A DNA stretch of 64,000 nucleotides from Sebastes aleutianus (Eukaryota; Chordata; Actinopteri; Perciformes; Sebastidae), in contig CAKAKS010000655.1 of assembly GCA_916700875.1 (NCBI GenBank), forward strand, positions 1-64,000, written 5' to 3'. The notes under the pieces were generated by a model. That model was not told the DNA's origin. It did no database searches and saw only the letters and a program-made list of their open reading frames with translations. The first letter of the stretch is position 1; every line of letters begins with the position of its first letter. This document shows positions 1-9,420 of this stretch, piece by piece. Made by a program: the position numbers and the translations under genes.

Positions 1-1554
1 GTTTTCATCACTAAACTCGCTTAATATGTCTTTCTCATCCAAAACCACTCAGGAACGCATTTCTCCTCAAGAAACACTGAAAAGTGCATTTATATGAAGA
101 ATATATGATTTATTTACAGAAACCACATGTTATACTGGAAACATACAAAAAAGAGACAGATATGAAAATAACATTGTTTTCTCAAATTTTACATTAGAAT
201 TCGCTTCCAAGTATCAAATCTTCATTCTGAGCTCAATTCTATGCAAAACTCTTGTTTTCATCACTAAACTCGCTTAATATGTTTTCTCATCCAAACCACT
301 CAGAAACGCATTTCTCCTCAAGAAACACTGAAACGTGCATTTATATGAAGAATATGTGATTTATTTACAGAAACACATCTGTTATACTGGAAACATACAA
401 AAAAGAGACAGAATATGAAAAGAATCATTGTTTTCTCAAACTTTACATTAGAATTCGCTTCCAAGTATCAAATCTTCATTCTGAGCTCAATTCTATGCAA
501 AACTCTTGTTTTCATCACTAAACTCGCTTAATATGTCTTTCTCATCCAAAACCACTCAGGAACGCATTTCTCCTCAAGAAACACTGAAACGTGCATTTAT
601 ATGAAGAATATGATTTATTTACAGAAACACATCTGTTATACTGGAAACATACAAAAAAGAGACAGAATATGAAAATAAACATTGTTTTCTCAAATTTTAC
701 ATTAGAATTCGCTTCCAAGTATCAAATCTTCATTCTGAGCTCAATTCTATGCAAAACTCTTGTTTTCATCACTAAACTCGCTTAATATGTTTTTCTCATC
801 CAAAACCACTCAGAAACGCATTTCTCCTCAAGAAACACTGAAACGTGCATTTATATGAAGAATATGTGATTTATTTACAGAAACACATCTGTTATACTGG
901 AAACATACAAAAAAGAGACAGAATATGAAAAGAATCATTGTTTTCTCAAACTTTACATTAGAATTCGCTTCCAAGTATCAAATCTTCATTCTGAGCTCAA
1001 TTCTATGCAAAACTCTTGTTTTCATCACTAAACTCGCTTAATATGTTTTTCTCATCCAAAACCACTCAGGAACGCATTTCTCCTCAAGAAACACTGAAAC
1101 GTGCATTTATATGAAGAATATGTGATTTATTTACAGAAACACATCTGTTATACTGGAAACATACAAAAAAGAGACAGAATATGAAAATAAACATTGTTTT
1201 CTCAAATTTTACATTAGAATTCGCTTCCAAGTATCAAATCTTCATTCTGAGCTCAATTCTATGCAAAACTCTTGTTTTCATCACTAAACTCAGTTAATAT
1301 CTCTTTCTCTCCATAAACCACACAGAAAAGCATTTCTCCTCAAGAAACACTGAAAAGTGCATTTATATGAAAATGATGTGATTTCTTCAGAAAAGAAATC
1401 TCTTTTATTGGAAACATACAAAACAGGATGAAAATGAAAGGGAATATATTTTACAATTTTTTTACATAATAGTTGGCCTTTCTGCATCAAACCTTCACAC
1501 TGACCTCAATTCCATGTAAAACTTTAGTTTTCATCACTAAACTTGCTTAAACTG
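1..1554 (+). repeat. Block A0: ~254-bp tandem array (left-truncated)
   Basis: Monomers begin with GTTTTCATCACTAAACTCGC at 1, 254, 508, 762 and 1018. A diverged terminal monomer follows at 1274, and a short remnant runs from 1527 to 1554. Monomer lengths are 253-256 bp. Two subtypes alternate. One has CAGGAACGC and GAAAATAAACATT; the other has CAGAAACGC and GAAAAGAATCATT. The terminal monomer is a distinct type found at the right end of every A array (TCAGTTAATATCTC at its start, AACAGGATGAAAATG inside). No coding frame or RNA signature is apparent; the ~64-codon frames recur only because the monomer recurs. Confidence 0.93.
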
Positions 1555-2158
1555 TTTTAAAAAAAATCCATTGTATGATATGTCAAAAGATTTCATGAAA
1601 AAAAAGTCATAGGCATGTCGAAAAAATCCATGAAATAAATTAAATTGTATAATATGTTGAAAAAAATCATTTAAAAAAATGTATCGTATAATATGTCGAA
1701 AAATTTCTTGGAAAAAAAAGTCAAAGTATAGTATTTCAAAAAATGTCATGAAAAAAAGTTATACTACTATTATATATTTTGAATTTTTTTTGAAAAAAAG
1801 TCATACTATATTGTATATCGAAAGATTTCATGACCATAATTCATAGCAAAAATTAATTGTATAACATGTCGAACAAAGTTAAACTATATCGTGTCGAAAA
1901 ATTTCATGAAAAAATTAATTGTATAATAAATCGAAAAATGTCTTGAAAAAAAGTCATAGTATAGTCGAAAAAATTCATTGTATAAAATATCGAAAAAAAT
2001 CATGAAAAAAAGTACCGTATAAGATGTCGAAAATTTTCTTGAAGAAAAGTCAAAGTATAGTTTTTCAAAAAAATGTCATGAAAAAAAAGTTATAGTATAG
2101 CATTTTGAAATTTTTTGGAAAAAAAATACAATATTGTATATATCATATGTTGAAAAAA
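1555..2158 (+). repeat. Block B1: AT-rich degenerate ~40-bp minisatellite
   Basis: The 604-bp block is made of imperfect copies of a word pair close to GTCGAAAAATTTCATG followed by AAAAAAAGTCATAGTATA. The copies are too diverged to index exactly. It is strongly A-rich on this strand. It directly abuts the truncated ePHD fragment of block C, whose minus-strand frame runs into this block and stops at 2159-2161. No gene is visible. Confidence 0.85.
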
Positions 2159-2536
2159 TTAATGAAAAAAGTCTAATTCTAATTCAAAGTTTCCAAATTC
2201 AGCCCGTGACGTTGTGGTCAGCTGCACTGTCCCCGATGAAAAAAGCATACACTTGTAGTGTGCCGCCACTTTTTTTGAGTTATCGTTATGAAGCATGCAC
2301 CTCGTTTCATTTTCTTCATCCCCAGCGTGACAGAAGCCACAGCGCTGGCCGCCATCTCCCGGACTGGCCCGAAGAGGGGACCTGTCCCGATGGGAGGAAC
2401 TCTCCTCGTCTGCAGCCTGCGAGGAAGTGGAACGGGCGTCTTCCGATTTGCCACGAGATCCCGCCTTGGCCCTCCCCTTCTCAAACCTTCCACTGCCCCT
2501 ACTTTGTGGAGGCAATGAGTCTGAATCATTGGCCAA
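2159..2536 (-). pseudogene. C1: truncated ePHD-domain exon fragment (PHF11/PHF6/G2E3-like)
   Basis: The minus strand carries a 125-codon open frame with a Ser/Arg/Gly-rich, disordered N-terminal ~60 residues. The beginning of an extended PHD domain follows: Cys66-x2-Cys69 in RCGFC, then His93-x2-Cys96 in KVAAHYKC, followed by MLFSSG. In PHF6, PHF11 and G2E3 these residues form the pre-PHD zinc knuckle of a nuclear ePHD domain, and the PHD finger proper should follow. Here homology stops after FGNFE and the frame ends nine codons later inside AT-rich block B. No GT splice donor is visible at that edge, so the rest of the domain is missing. The frame begins at a TTG, not ATG. A plausible acceptor CAG lies at 2521-2523 (minus strand), so this looks like an internal exon captured without its downstream partner. 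The run of ten A at 2535-2544 shifts the upstream frame relative to most copies. The family assignment is good; function in this context is unknown. Confidence 0.8.
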
Positions 2537-2551
2537 AAAAAAAAGTCAATA
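2521..2551 (-). other. Candidate 3' splice site upstream of the ePHD fragment
   Basis: Read on the minus strand, the sequence has a branch-point-like TATTGAC (2545-2551), a run of T (complement of the A run), then GATTCAG ending at 2521. Branch A to AG is about 25 nt, a normal distance. The exon would begin ACTCATTGCC. The same arrangement is present in all eleven units, with the T run 8 to 10 long. This is inferred from consensus only. Confidence 0.45.
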
Positions 2552-3477
2552 GAAGTTTTTTCAGACTTCTATTGTCCATTTTTCAGACTTTTTTTTCAGA
2601 CTTCTTTTGTCCGACATTTTTCAGATATTTTTTTCAGATATTTTTTTTCAGACTTTTTTTTCAGACATTTTAAGATCTTTTTTTTCTGACAGTTTTTTCA
2701 GACTTCTTTTGTCCGACATTTTTCAGATATTTTTTCCAGACTTTTTTTGTCAGAGGATTTTCAGATATTTTTTTTCAGACTTTTTTTTCAGACATTTTCA
2801 GATCTTTTTTTTCGGACAGTTTTTTCAGACTTCTTTTGTCCGACATTTTTCAGATATTTTTTTTCAGAAATTTTCAGATATTTTTTTCAGACATTTTTTT
2901 CAGACTTCTTTTGTCCGACATTTTTCAGATATTTTTTTCAGACTTTTTTTTCAGAAATTTTCAGATCTTTTTTTTCGGACAGTTTTTTCAGACTTCTTTT
3001 GTCCGACATTTTTCAGATATTTTTTTCAGACTTTTTTTGTCCGACAATTTTTTCAGACTTTTTTTGTCCGACAATTTTCAGATCTTTTTTTTCAGACTTC
3101 TTTTGTCCGACATTTTTCAGACATTTTTCAGACTTTTTTTCAGACATTTTCATATATTTTTTTTCGGACAGTTTTTTCAGACTTCTTTTGTCCGACAATT
3201 TTCAGATATTTTTTTTCGGACAGTTTTTTCAGACTTCTTTTGTCCGACATTTTTCAGATCTTTTGTTTCAGACATTTTTTTCAGACATTTTCAGATCTTT
3301 TTTTTTGGACAGTTTTTTCAGACTTCTTTTGTCCGACATTTTTCAGATATTTTTTCCAGACTTTTTTTGTCCGACAATTTTCAGATCTTTTGTTTCAGAT
3401 CTTTTTTTTCAGACTTTTTTTTTCAGACATTTTTTTCAGACTTTTTTTGTCCGACAATTTTCAGATCTTTTTTTTCA
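2552..3477 (+). repeat. Block D1: T-rich TTTTTTCAGAC minisatellite, 926 bp
   Basis: The block is built from 10-14-bp words such as TTTTTTTCAGAC, ATTTTTCAGAT and CTTTTGTCCGAC. These assemble into longer modules that start at CGGACAGTTTTTTCAGAC. Because the words contain no TAA, TAG or TGA in any + frame, three overlapping open frames (up to 328 codons of Phe/Ser/Asp/Gln) cross the block. I treat these as spurious. One C-to-A change (CATTTTAAGATC near 2670) makes the only early stop. Each word also looks like a polypyrimidine tract plus CAG. Confidence 0.93.
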
Positions 3478-3769
3478 ATATAATTAAAGTTGTTACACAG
3501 TGTGGAAAAGTGTTCAATCATTTCTCTTTGTTGAGCGGAACGTGCCCGATGTGTTCCATGGCGTTCCTGGAGGTGGCAGCAGAGCATAGTTAGCTGCATG
3601 TGGGATTCTTCTGTTGTTGAGGGAAGATAAAAACTAAGGGACATTTGGAGTTTAGTGTAAAGAAACACACTAGCTACACTTGTAAACATTACATTTAATT
3701 AAAAAAAAATTGTTTTTTGTGAATTTATTATTATTATTCGTTGTCTGCCGAATAAGCGCAATTTGCCGT
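3478..3769. other. Block E1: invariant 292-bp single-copy segment
   Basis: This is the only non-repetitive block besides C, and it is exactly 292 bp in all eleven units. On the minus strand it contains CGCCATGG (ATG at 3557-3559), a strong Kozak context opening a 13-codon frame that stops at 3518. On the + strand CCTGGAGGTGGCAGC (3566-3580) resembles a CTCF site. The right part is AT-rich with an (A)9 run and a TTATTATTATTATT microsatellite near 3726. In a minus-strand transcript E would precede D and C, so it could be a first exon or promoter remnant. No good splice donor is visible, so this stays a guess. Confidence 0.6.
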
Positions 3770-4313
3770 GAGCTGGAATGAGATGGAAACATGAAACTTG
3801 GCATAGGAACTGGAAATGATGTGCAGCTTCTTCTCAAGAACTATGACCCCAATCGGCCACATGATGGCGCTGTAATTAACGCCCAAACACGCGATTTTGG
3901 AAAGGCCACGCCCCTCACACCGTAAGTCTGATTGACTTGAAACTCGACACACATGTCTAGCTCCGTGTGATCTACAAAAAAGCTGCTCAGACCACTAACG
4001 TCCGCCTAACTAGATTTTCCGCCATATTGGATTTTTTGAAAAACAGATTTTTGACATCTCCTCCTAAACCGTAGGTCCGATTGCTACCAAATTTTCTGTG
4101 GATCATTATTGGGCTAATGTCATCTAAAGTTGCATAAAGCGTGTTGATACCTCATTGCGTTATGAATCTGTTGACCAACAAACTTTTCAATTGGAGGGGC
4201 TTAGCAGGAAATTGGCCATAATTCATTGACCATTAGTCAAATCATCATAAATCTTGGTAGATATCTTTCAGTACATGTTTGGGAAGAGGCGTACCAAAGC
4301 ATTTTCCGCTTGA

Positions 4314-4328
4314 CACATAGGGGGCGCC
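4314..4328 (+). promoter_or_regulatory. CTCF-like motif CACATAGGGGGCGCC in F monomer 1
   Basis: It matches 12 of 15 positions of the vertebrate CTCF core consensus CCASYAGRKGGCRSY as I remember it, with the AGGGGGCGC core intact. The copy is present in every unit except the second, where this part of F is deleted. The anchor CCACATGGTGGCGCT in the neighbouring monomers (4590, 5025, 5480) matches 13 of 15 but misses the conserved central A. These are motif matches only; no occupancy is implied. Confidence 0.35.
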
Positions 4329-4458
4329 ACAAATATCAGAAACTTGTATCGCAAGATCCGGTGGACAGAATTTTATCAAATTTGGTGCACATACTCTGGG
4401 GGCAAGTATTAACCAAGATCTATAGTGTCATATTGATCGGTGCATGCGGGCGTGGCCT

Positions 4459-4479
4459 ATTTAGCATTTTATGCTAAAT
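4459..4479. other. Perfect 9-bp inverted repeat in F
   Basis: The arms ATTTAGCAT (4459-4467) and ATGCTAAAT (4471-4479) are exact reverse complements separated by TTT. It sits at the junction between the first and second F monomers and recurs in all units that keep that junction (all but the second). It is not followed by a T run that would suggest a terminator; its role is unknown. Confidence 0.6.
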
Positions 4480-6125
4480 TATGCCTTTGCTCAATTTGCT
4501 GTGAGCTGGAATGAGCTAGAGACATGAGATTTGGTACCATAACTGTACATGATGTCATAATGCTTCACATAAAATATGAAAACAATTGGCCACATGGTGG
4601 CGCTATAACAATTTTCAAGGCCAGCCCCCTCACACCATAAGTCCTATCAATTTGAAATTTGACAGACATGTGCTGCTGAATGTGATCTACAAAAAAGTCT
4701 CTTGGACCATGAAAGTCCACCAACTAAATTTTCCGCCATGTTGAATCTTTTGAAAAACACATTTTTGACATCTCCTCCTAAACCGTAGGTCTGATTGCTG
4801 GCATATTTTCTGCGAATCATTATTGGACCAGGCTCATCAAAGGTTGCATAAAGCTTGTTGATATGTTATTGTGTTGTGAAGATATTGACCAATTCATTTT
4901 TAAGGGGCGGGCTCAGCACATCAATAGACCTAACTTCACAAGCCTTTGGCCCATCATCTCCAAACTTGCAGCATATGTTCACAAGAGTAGCGGAAACATC
5001 TGCTGAAAGTTTCATTCAAATCGGCCACATGGTGGCGCTTTAATTAACGCCCAAACATGCGATTTTGGAAAGGCCACGCCCCTCACCCACTTAGTCCGAT
5101 TGAGTTGAAATTTGACACATATGTGCAACTCCGTGTGATCTACAATAAAGCCTCTTGGACCTCCAAAGTGCACCTGGAAATATTTTCCGCCATATTGGAT
5201 TTTTTGAAAAACACATTTTTGACATCTCCTCCTAAGCCGTAGGTCCGATTGCTGGAATATTTTCTGCGAATCATTATTGGACCAGGCTCATCAAAAGTTG
5301 CATTAAGCTTGTTGATATGTTATTGCGTTGTGAAGATATTGACCAATACATTTCTAAGAGGCGTGCCTCAGCACATCAATAGACCTAACTTCACAAGCCT
5401 TTGGCCCATCATCTCCAAACTTGCAGCATATGTTCACAAGAGTAGCGGAAACATCTGCTGAAAGTTTCATTCAAATCGGCCACATGGTGGCGCTGTAATT
5501 AACGCCCAAACATGCGATTTTGGAAAGGCCACGCCCCTCAAACCGTAAGTCCGATTGACTTGAAATGTGACACATATGTGCAACTCCGTGTGATCTACAA
5601 TAAAGCCTCTTGGACCTCCAAAGTGCACCTGGAAATATTTTCCGCCATATTGGATTTTTTGAAAAACACATTTTTGACATCTCCTCCTAAGCCGTAGGTC
5701 CGATTGCTGGAATATTTTCTGCGAATCATTATTGGACCAGGCTCATCAAAAGTTGCATTAAGCTTGTTGATATGTTATTGCGTTGTGAAGATATTGACCA
5801 ATACATTTCTAAGAGGCGTGCCTCAGCACATCAATAGACCTAACTTCACAAGCCTTTGGCCCATCATCTCCAAACTTGCAGCATATGTTCACAAGAGTAG
5901 TTGAAACATCCGCTGAAAGTTTCATTCAAATCGACCATTAGGGGGGCGCTTTGAGCGATAAAGGCTATAACCCGCGAAATGCCGCTTGCAGCTTTAATTC
6001 ATTTTAAATTGATATAACTATGTGGATGTGGAAATATGTTTTATATATTTCATGTTTATTCTTTTACAATGTAATTGTAACCTGTGTTGAAATGTACCAC
6101 TATACGATCACAATGTACAACTCTA

Positions 6126-7145
6126 GTTTTCATCACTAAGCCAAAGAATGCATTTCTCCTCAAGAAACACTGAAAAGTGGATTCATATGAAAAATGTGAA
6201 ATTTCTTCACAGAAAAACATTTCTTGCATTGGAAACACACAAAAAAGGATAAATATGAAAGGGAACACAGTTTTCCAAAATCTAATATGATAGTTTTGGA
6301 CTCCAGGCATCAAACTGTCAGTCTGAGCTGAATTCCATGTAAAACGCTAGTTTTCATCACTAAACTCGCTTAATATGTCTTTCTCATCCAAAACCACTCA
6401 GGAACGCATTTCTCCTCAAGAAACACTGAAAAGTGCATTTATATGAAGAATATATGATTTATTTACAGAAACACATCTGTTATACTGGAAACATACAAAA
6501 AAGAGACAGAATATGAAAATAAACATTGTTTTCTCAAATTTTACATTAGAATTCGCTTCCAAGTATCAAATCTTCATTCTGAGCTCAATTCTATGCAAAA
6601 CTCTTGTTTTCATCACTAAACTCGCTTAATATGTCTTTCTCATCCAAAACCACTCAGAAACGCATTTCTCCTCAAGAAACACTGAAACGTGCATTTATAT
6701 GAAGAATATGTGATTTATTTACAGAAACACATCTGTTATACTGGAAACATACAAAAAAAGAGACAGAATATGAAAATAAACATTGTTTTCTCAAATTTTA
6801 CATTAGAATTCGCTTCCAAGTATCAAATCTTCATTCTGAGCTCAATTCTATGCAAAACTCTTGTTTTCATCACTAAACTCAGTTAATATCTCTTTCTCTC
6901 CAATAAACCACACAGAAAAGCATTTCTCCTCAAGAAACACTGAAAAGTGCATTTATATGAAAATGATGTGATTTCTTCAGAAAAGAAATCTCTTTTATTG
7001 GAAACATACAAAACAGGATGAAAATGAAAGGGAATATATTTTTACAATTTTTTTACATAATAGTTGGCCTTTCTGCATCAAACCTTCACACTGACCTCAA
7101 TTCCATGTAAAACTTTAGTTTTCATCACTAAACTTGCTTAAACTG
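6126..7145 (+). repeat. Block A1: ~254-bp array with two central monomers
   Basis: The left edge monomer (6126) is a diverged 224-bp type starting GTTTTCATCACTAAGCC, and keeps the 9-bp segment AAAGAATGC. Central monomers start at 6350 and 6606, the right edge type starts at 6863, and a remnant follows at 7118. Confidence 0.92.
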
Positions 7146-7749
7146 TTTTAAAAAAAATCCATTGTATGATATGTCAAAAGATTTCATGAAAAAAAAGTCA
7201 TAGGCATGTCGAAAAAAATCCATGAAATAAATTAAATTGTATAATATGTTGAAAAAAATCATTTAAAAAAATGTATCGTATAATATGTCGAAAAATTTCT
7301 TGGAAAAAAAGTCAAAGTATAGTATTTCAAAAAATGTCATGAAAAAAAGTTATACTACTATTATATATTTTGAATTTTTTTTGAAAAAAAGTCATACTAT
7401 ATTGTATATCGAAAGATTTCATGACCATAATTCATAGCAAAAATTAATTGTATAACATGTCGAACAAAGTTAAACTATATCGTGTCGAAAAATTTCATGA
7501 AAAAAATTAATTGTATAATAAATCGAAAAATGTCTTGAAAAAAAGTCATAGTATAGTCGAAAAAATTCATTGTATAAAATATCGAAAAAAATCATGAAAA
7601 AAAAGTACCGTATAAGATGTCGAAAATTTTCTTGAAGAAAAGTCAAAGTATAGTTTTTCAAAAAATGTCATGAAAAAAAAGTTATAGTATAGCATTTTGA
7701 AATTTTTTGGAAAAAAATACAATATTGTATATATCATATGTTGAAAAAA
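7146..7749 (+). repeat. Block B2: AT-rich minisatellite, 604 bp
   Basis: Nearly identical to the first B copy; differences are confined to A-run lengths. The minus-strand ePHD frame ends at its right border. Confidence 0.85.
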
Positions 7750-8127
7750 TTAATGAAAAAAGTCTAATTCTAATTCAAAGTTTCCAAATTCAGCCCGTGA
7801 CGTTGTGGTCAGCTGCACTGTCCCCGATGAAAAAAGCATACACTTGTAGTGTGCCGCCACTTTTTTTGAGTTATCGTTATGAAGCATGCACCTCGTTTCA
7901 TTTTCTTCATCCCCAGCGTGACAGAAGCCACAGCGCTGGCCGCCATCTCCCGGACTGGCCCGAAGAGGGGACCTGTCCCGATGGGAGGAACTCTCCTCGT
8001 CTGCAGCCTGCGAGGAAGTGGAACGGGCGTCTTCCGATTTGCCACGAGATCCCGCCTTGGCCCTCCCCTTCTCAAACCTTCCACTGCCCCTACTTTGTGG
8101 AGGCAATGAGTCTGAATCATTGGCCAA
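7750..8127 (-). pseudogene. C2: truncated ePHD exon fragment
   Basis: The 125-residue reading matches copy C1, with both CxxC and HxxC motifs intact. The A run at the left of the exon is eight long, so the frame is not continuous with the ATG-containing upstream extension seen in copies 3-9 and 11. Confidence 0.8.
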
Positions 8128-8140
8128 AAAAAAGTCAATA

Positions 8141-9128
8141 GAAGTTTTTTCAGACTTCTATTGTCCATTTTTCAGACTTTTTTTTCAGACTTCTTTTGTC
8201 CGACATTTTTCAGATATTTTTTTCAGATCTTTTTTTCAGACTTTTTTTTCAGACATTTTCAGATCTTTTTTTTTCGGACAGTTTTTTCAGACTTCTTTTG
8301 TCCGACATTTTTCAGATATTTTTTCCAGACTTTTTTTGTCAGAGGATTTTCAGATATTTTTTTTCAGACATTTTTTTCAGACATTTTCTGATCTTTTTTT
8401 TTCGGACAGTTTTTTCAGACTTCTTTTGTCCGACATTTTTCAGATATTTTTTTTCAGACATTTTCAGATATTTTTTTCGGACAGTTTTTTCAGACTTCTT
8501 TTGTCCGACATTTTTCAGATATTTTTTTCAGACTTTTTTTCAGAAATTTTCAGATCTTTTTTTTCGGACAGTTTTTTCAGACTTCTTTTGTCCGACATTT
8601 TTCAGATATTTTTTCCAGACTTTTTTTGTCCGACAATTTTCAGATATTTTTTTTCAGACTTTTTTTGTCCGACAATTTTCAGATATTTTTTTTCAGACTT
8701 CTTTTGTCCGACATTTTTCAGATATGTTTTCCAGACTTTTTTTCAGACATTTTCAGATCTTTTTTTTCGGACAGTTTTTTCAGACTTCTTTTGTCCGACA
8801 TTTTTCAGATATTTTTTCCAGACTTTTTTTGTCCGACAATTTTCAGATCTTTTTTTTCGGACAGTTTTTTCAGACTTCTTTTGTCCGACATTTTTCAGAT
8901 ATTTTTTTCAGATATTTTTTTTCAGACTTTTTTTTCAGACATTTTCAGATATTTTTTTCGGACAGTTTTTTCAGACTTCTTTTGTCCGACAATTTTCAGA
9001 TCTTTTTTTTCAGACTTTTTTTGTCCAACATTTTTCAGATATTTTTTCCAGACTTTTTTTTCAGACTTTTTTTTCAGACATTTTTTTCAGACTTTTTTTG
9101 TCCGACAATTTTCACATCTTTTTTTTCA
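8141..9128 (+). repeat. Block D2: T-rich minisatellite, 988 bp
   Basis: It has the variant ATTTTCTGATC near 8386, which creates a TGA in one frame, and the right-edge variant TTCACATC instead of TTCAGATC. The 408- and 312-codon + strand frames crossing it are artefacts of the stop-poor repeat. Confidence 0.93.
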
Positions 9129-9420
9129 ATATAATTAAAGTTGTTACACAGTGTGGAAAAGTGTTCAATCATTTCTCTTTGTTGAGCGGAACGTGCCCGA
9201 TGTGTTCCATGGCGTTCCTGGAGGTGGCAGCAGAGCATAGTTAGCTGCATGTGGGATTCTTCTGTTGTTGAGGGAAGATAAAAACTAAGGGACATTTGGA
9301 GTTTAGTGTAAAGAAACACACTAGCTACACTTGTAAACATTACATTTAATTAAAAAAAAATTGTTTTTTGTGAATTTATTATTATTATTCGTTGTCTGCC
9401 GAATAAGCGCAATTTGCCGT
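9129..9420. other. Block E2: invariant 292-bp segment
   Basis: I see no differences from E1 on visual comparison. It keeps the CCATGG context and the GGAGGTGGCAGC motif. Confidence 0.6.

Larger units (their letters stand above)
3770..6125 (+). repeat. Block F/G 1: F-family monomers (full form, 2356 bp) plus G tail
   Basis: Four related monomers share GAGCTGGAATGAG starts and/or the anchor GGCCACATGGTGGCGCT. Anchors begin near 3854, 4587, 5022 and 5477, and the series ends at a variant anchor CGACCATTAGGGGGGC near 5932. The last two intervals are exactly 455 bp. The first monomer carries ~300 extra bp, including CACATAGGGGGCGCC. The tail G (from ~5950) is unique AT-rich DNA common to all units. 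The 60-80-codon frames inside are repeat artefacts. The family resembles a dispersed fish repeat I recall, but I cannot name it. Confidence 0.88.

Noticed and set aside
1..1554. CRISPR-like array interpretation of the 254-bp repeats
   Set aside because: Monomers are contiguous with no unique spacers, and the context is eukaryotic satellite DNA.
1537..1749. Phe/Tyr-rich minus-strand frames in block B (also 7470-7661 and equivalents)
   Set aside because: They arise from AT-rich degenerate minisatellite; no start context or domain.
2218..2529. 103-codon minus frame and 76-codon plus frame overlapping block C
   Set aside because: These are shadow frames of the GC-rich ePHD segment; they lack domain features, whereas the 125-codon frame contains the zinc-ligand motifs.
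3013..3198. Lys/Ser-rich minus-strand frames across D (KKSEK repeats), also 49994-50374
   Set aside because: They are translations of the complementary GAAAAA repeat; they change with repeat number and have no conserved start.
3518..3559. 13-codon minus-strand frame from the strong-context ATG in block E as a peptide gene
   Set aside because: It is too short to support, and no splice donor follows that would join it to the ePHD exon in frame. Kept only as a landmark of E.
3700..3740. Polyadenylation signal or retroposon tail at the A run and TTATTATTATTATT stretch in E
   Set aside because: AATAAA can be read on the minus strand, but AT-rich runs make this common, and there is no associated gene end or target-site duplication.
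5057..5904. Recurring 61-85-codon frames in F and G on both strands
   Set aside because: They recur only because the 455-bp monomer recurs. Overlapping frames on both strands show no protein family, and indels in some units disrupt them.
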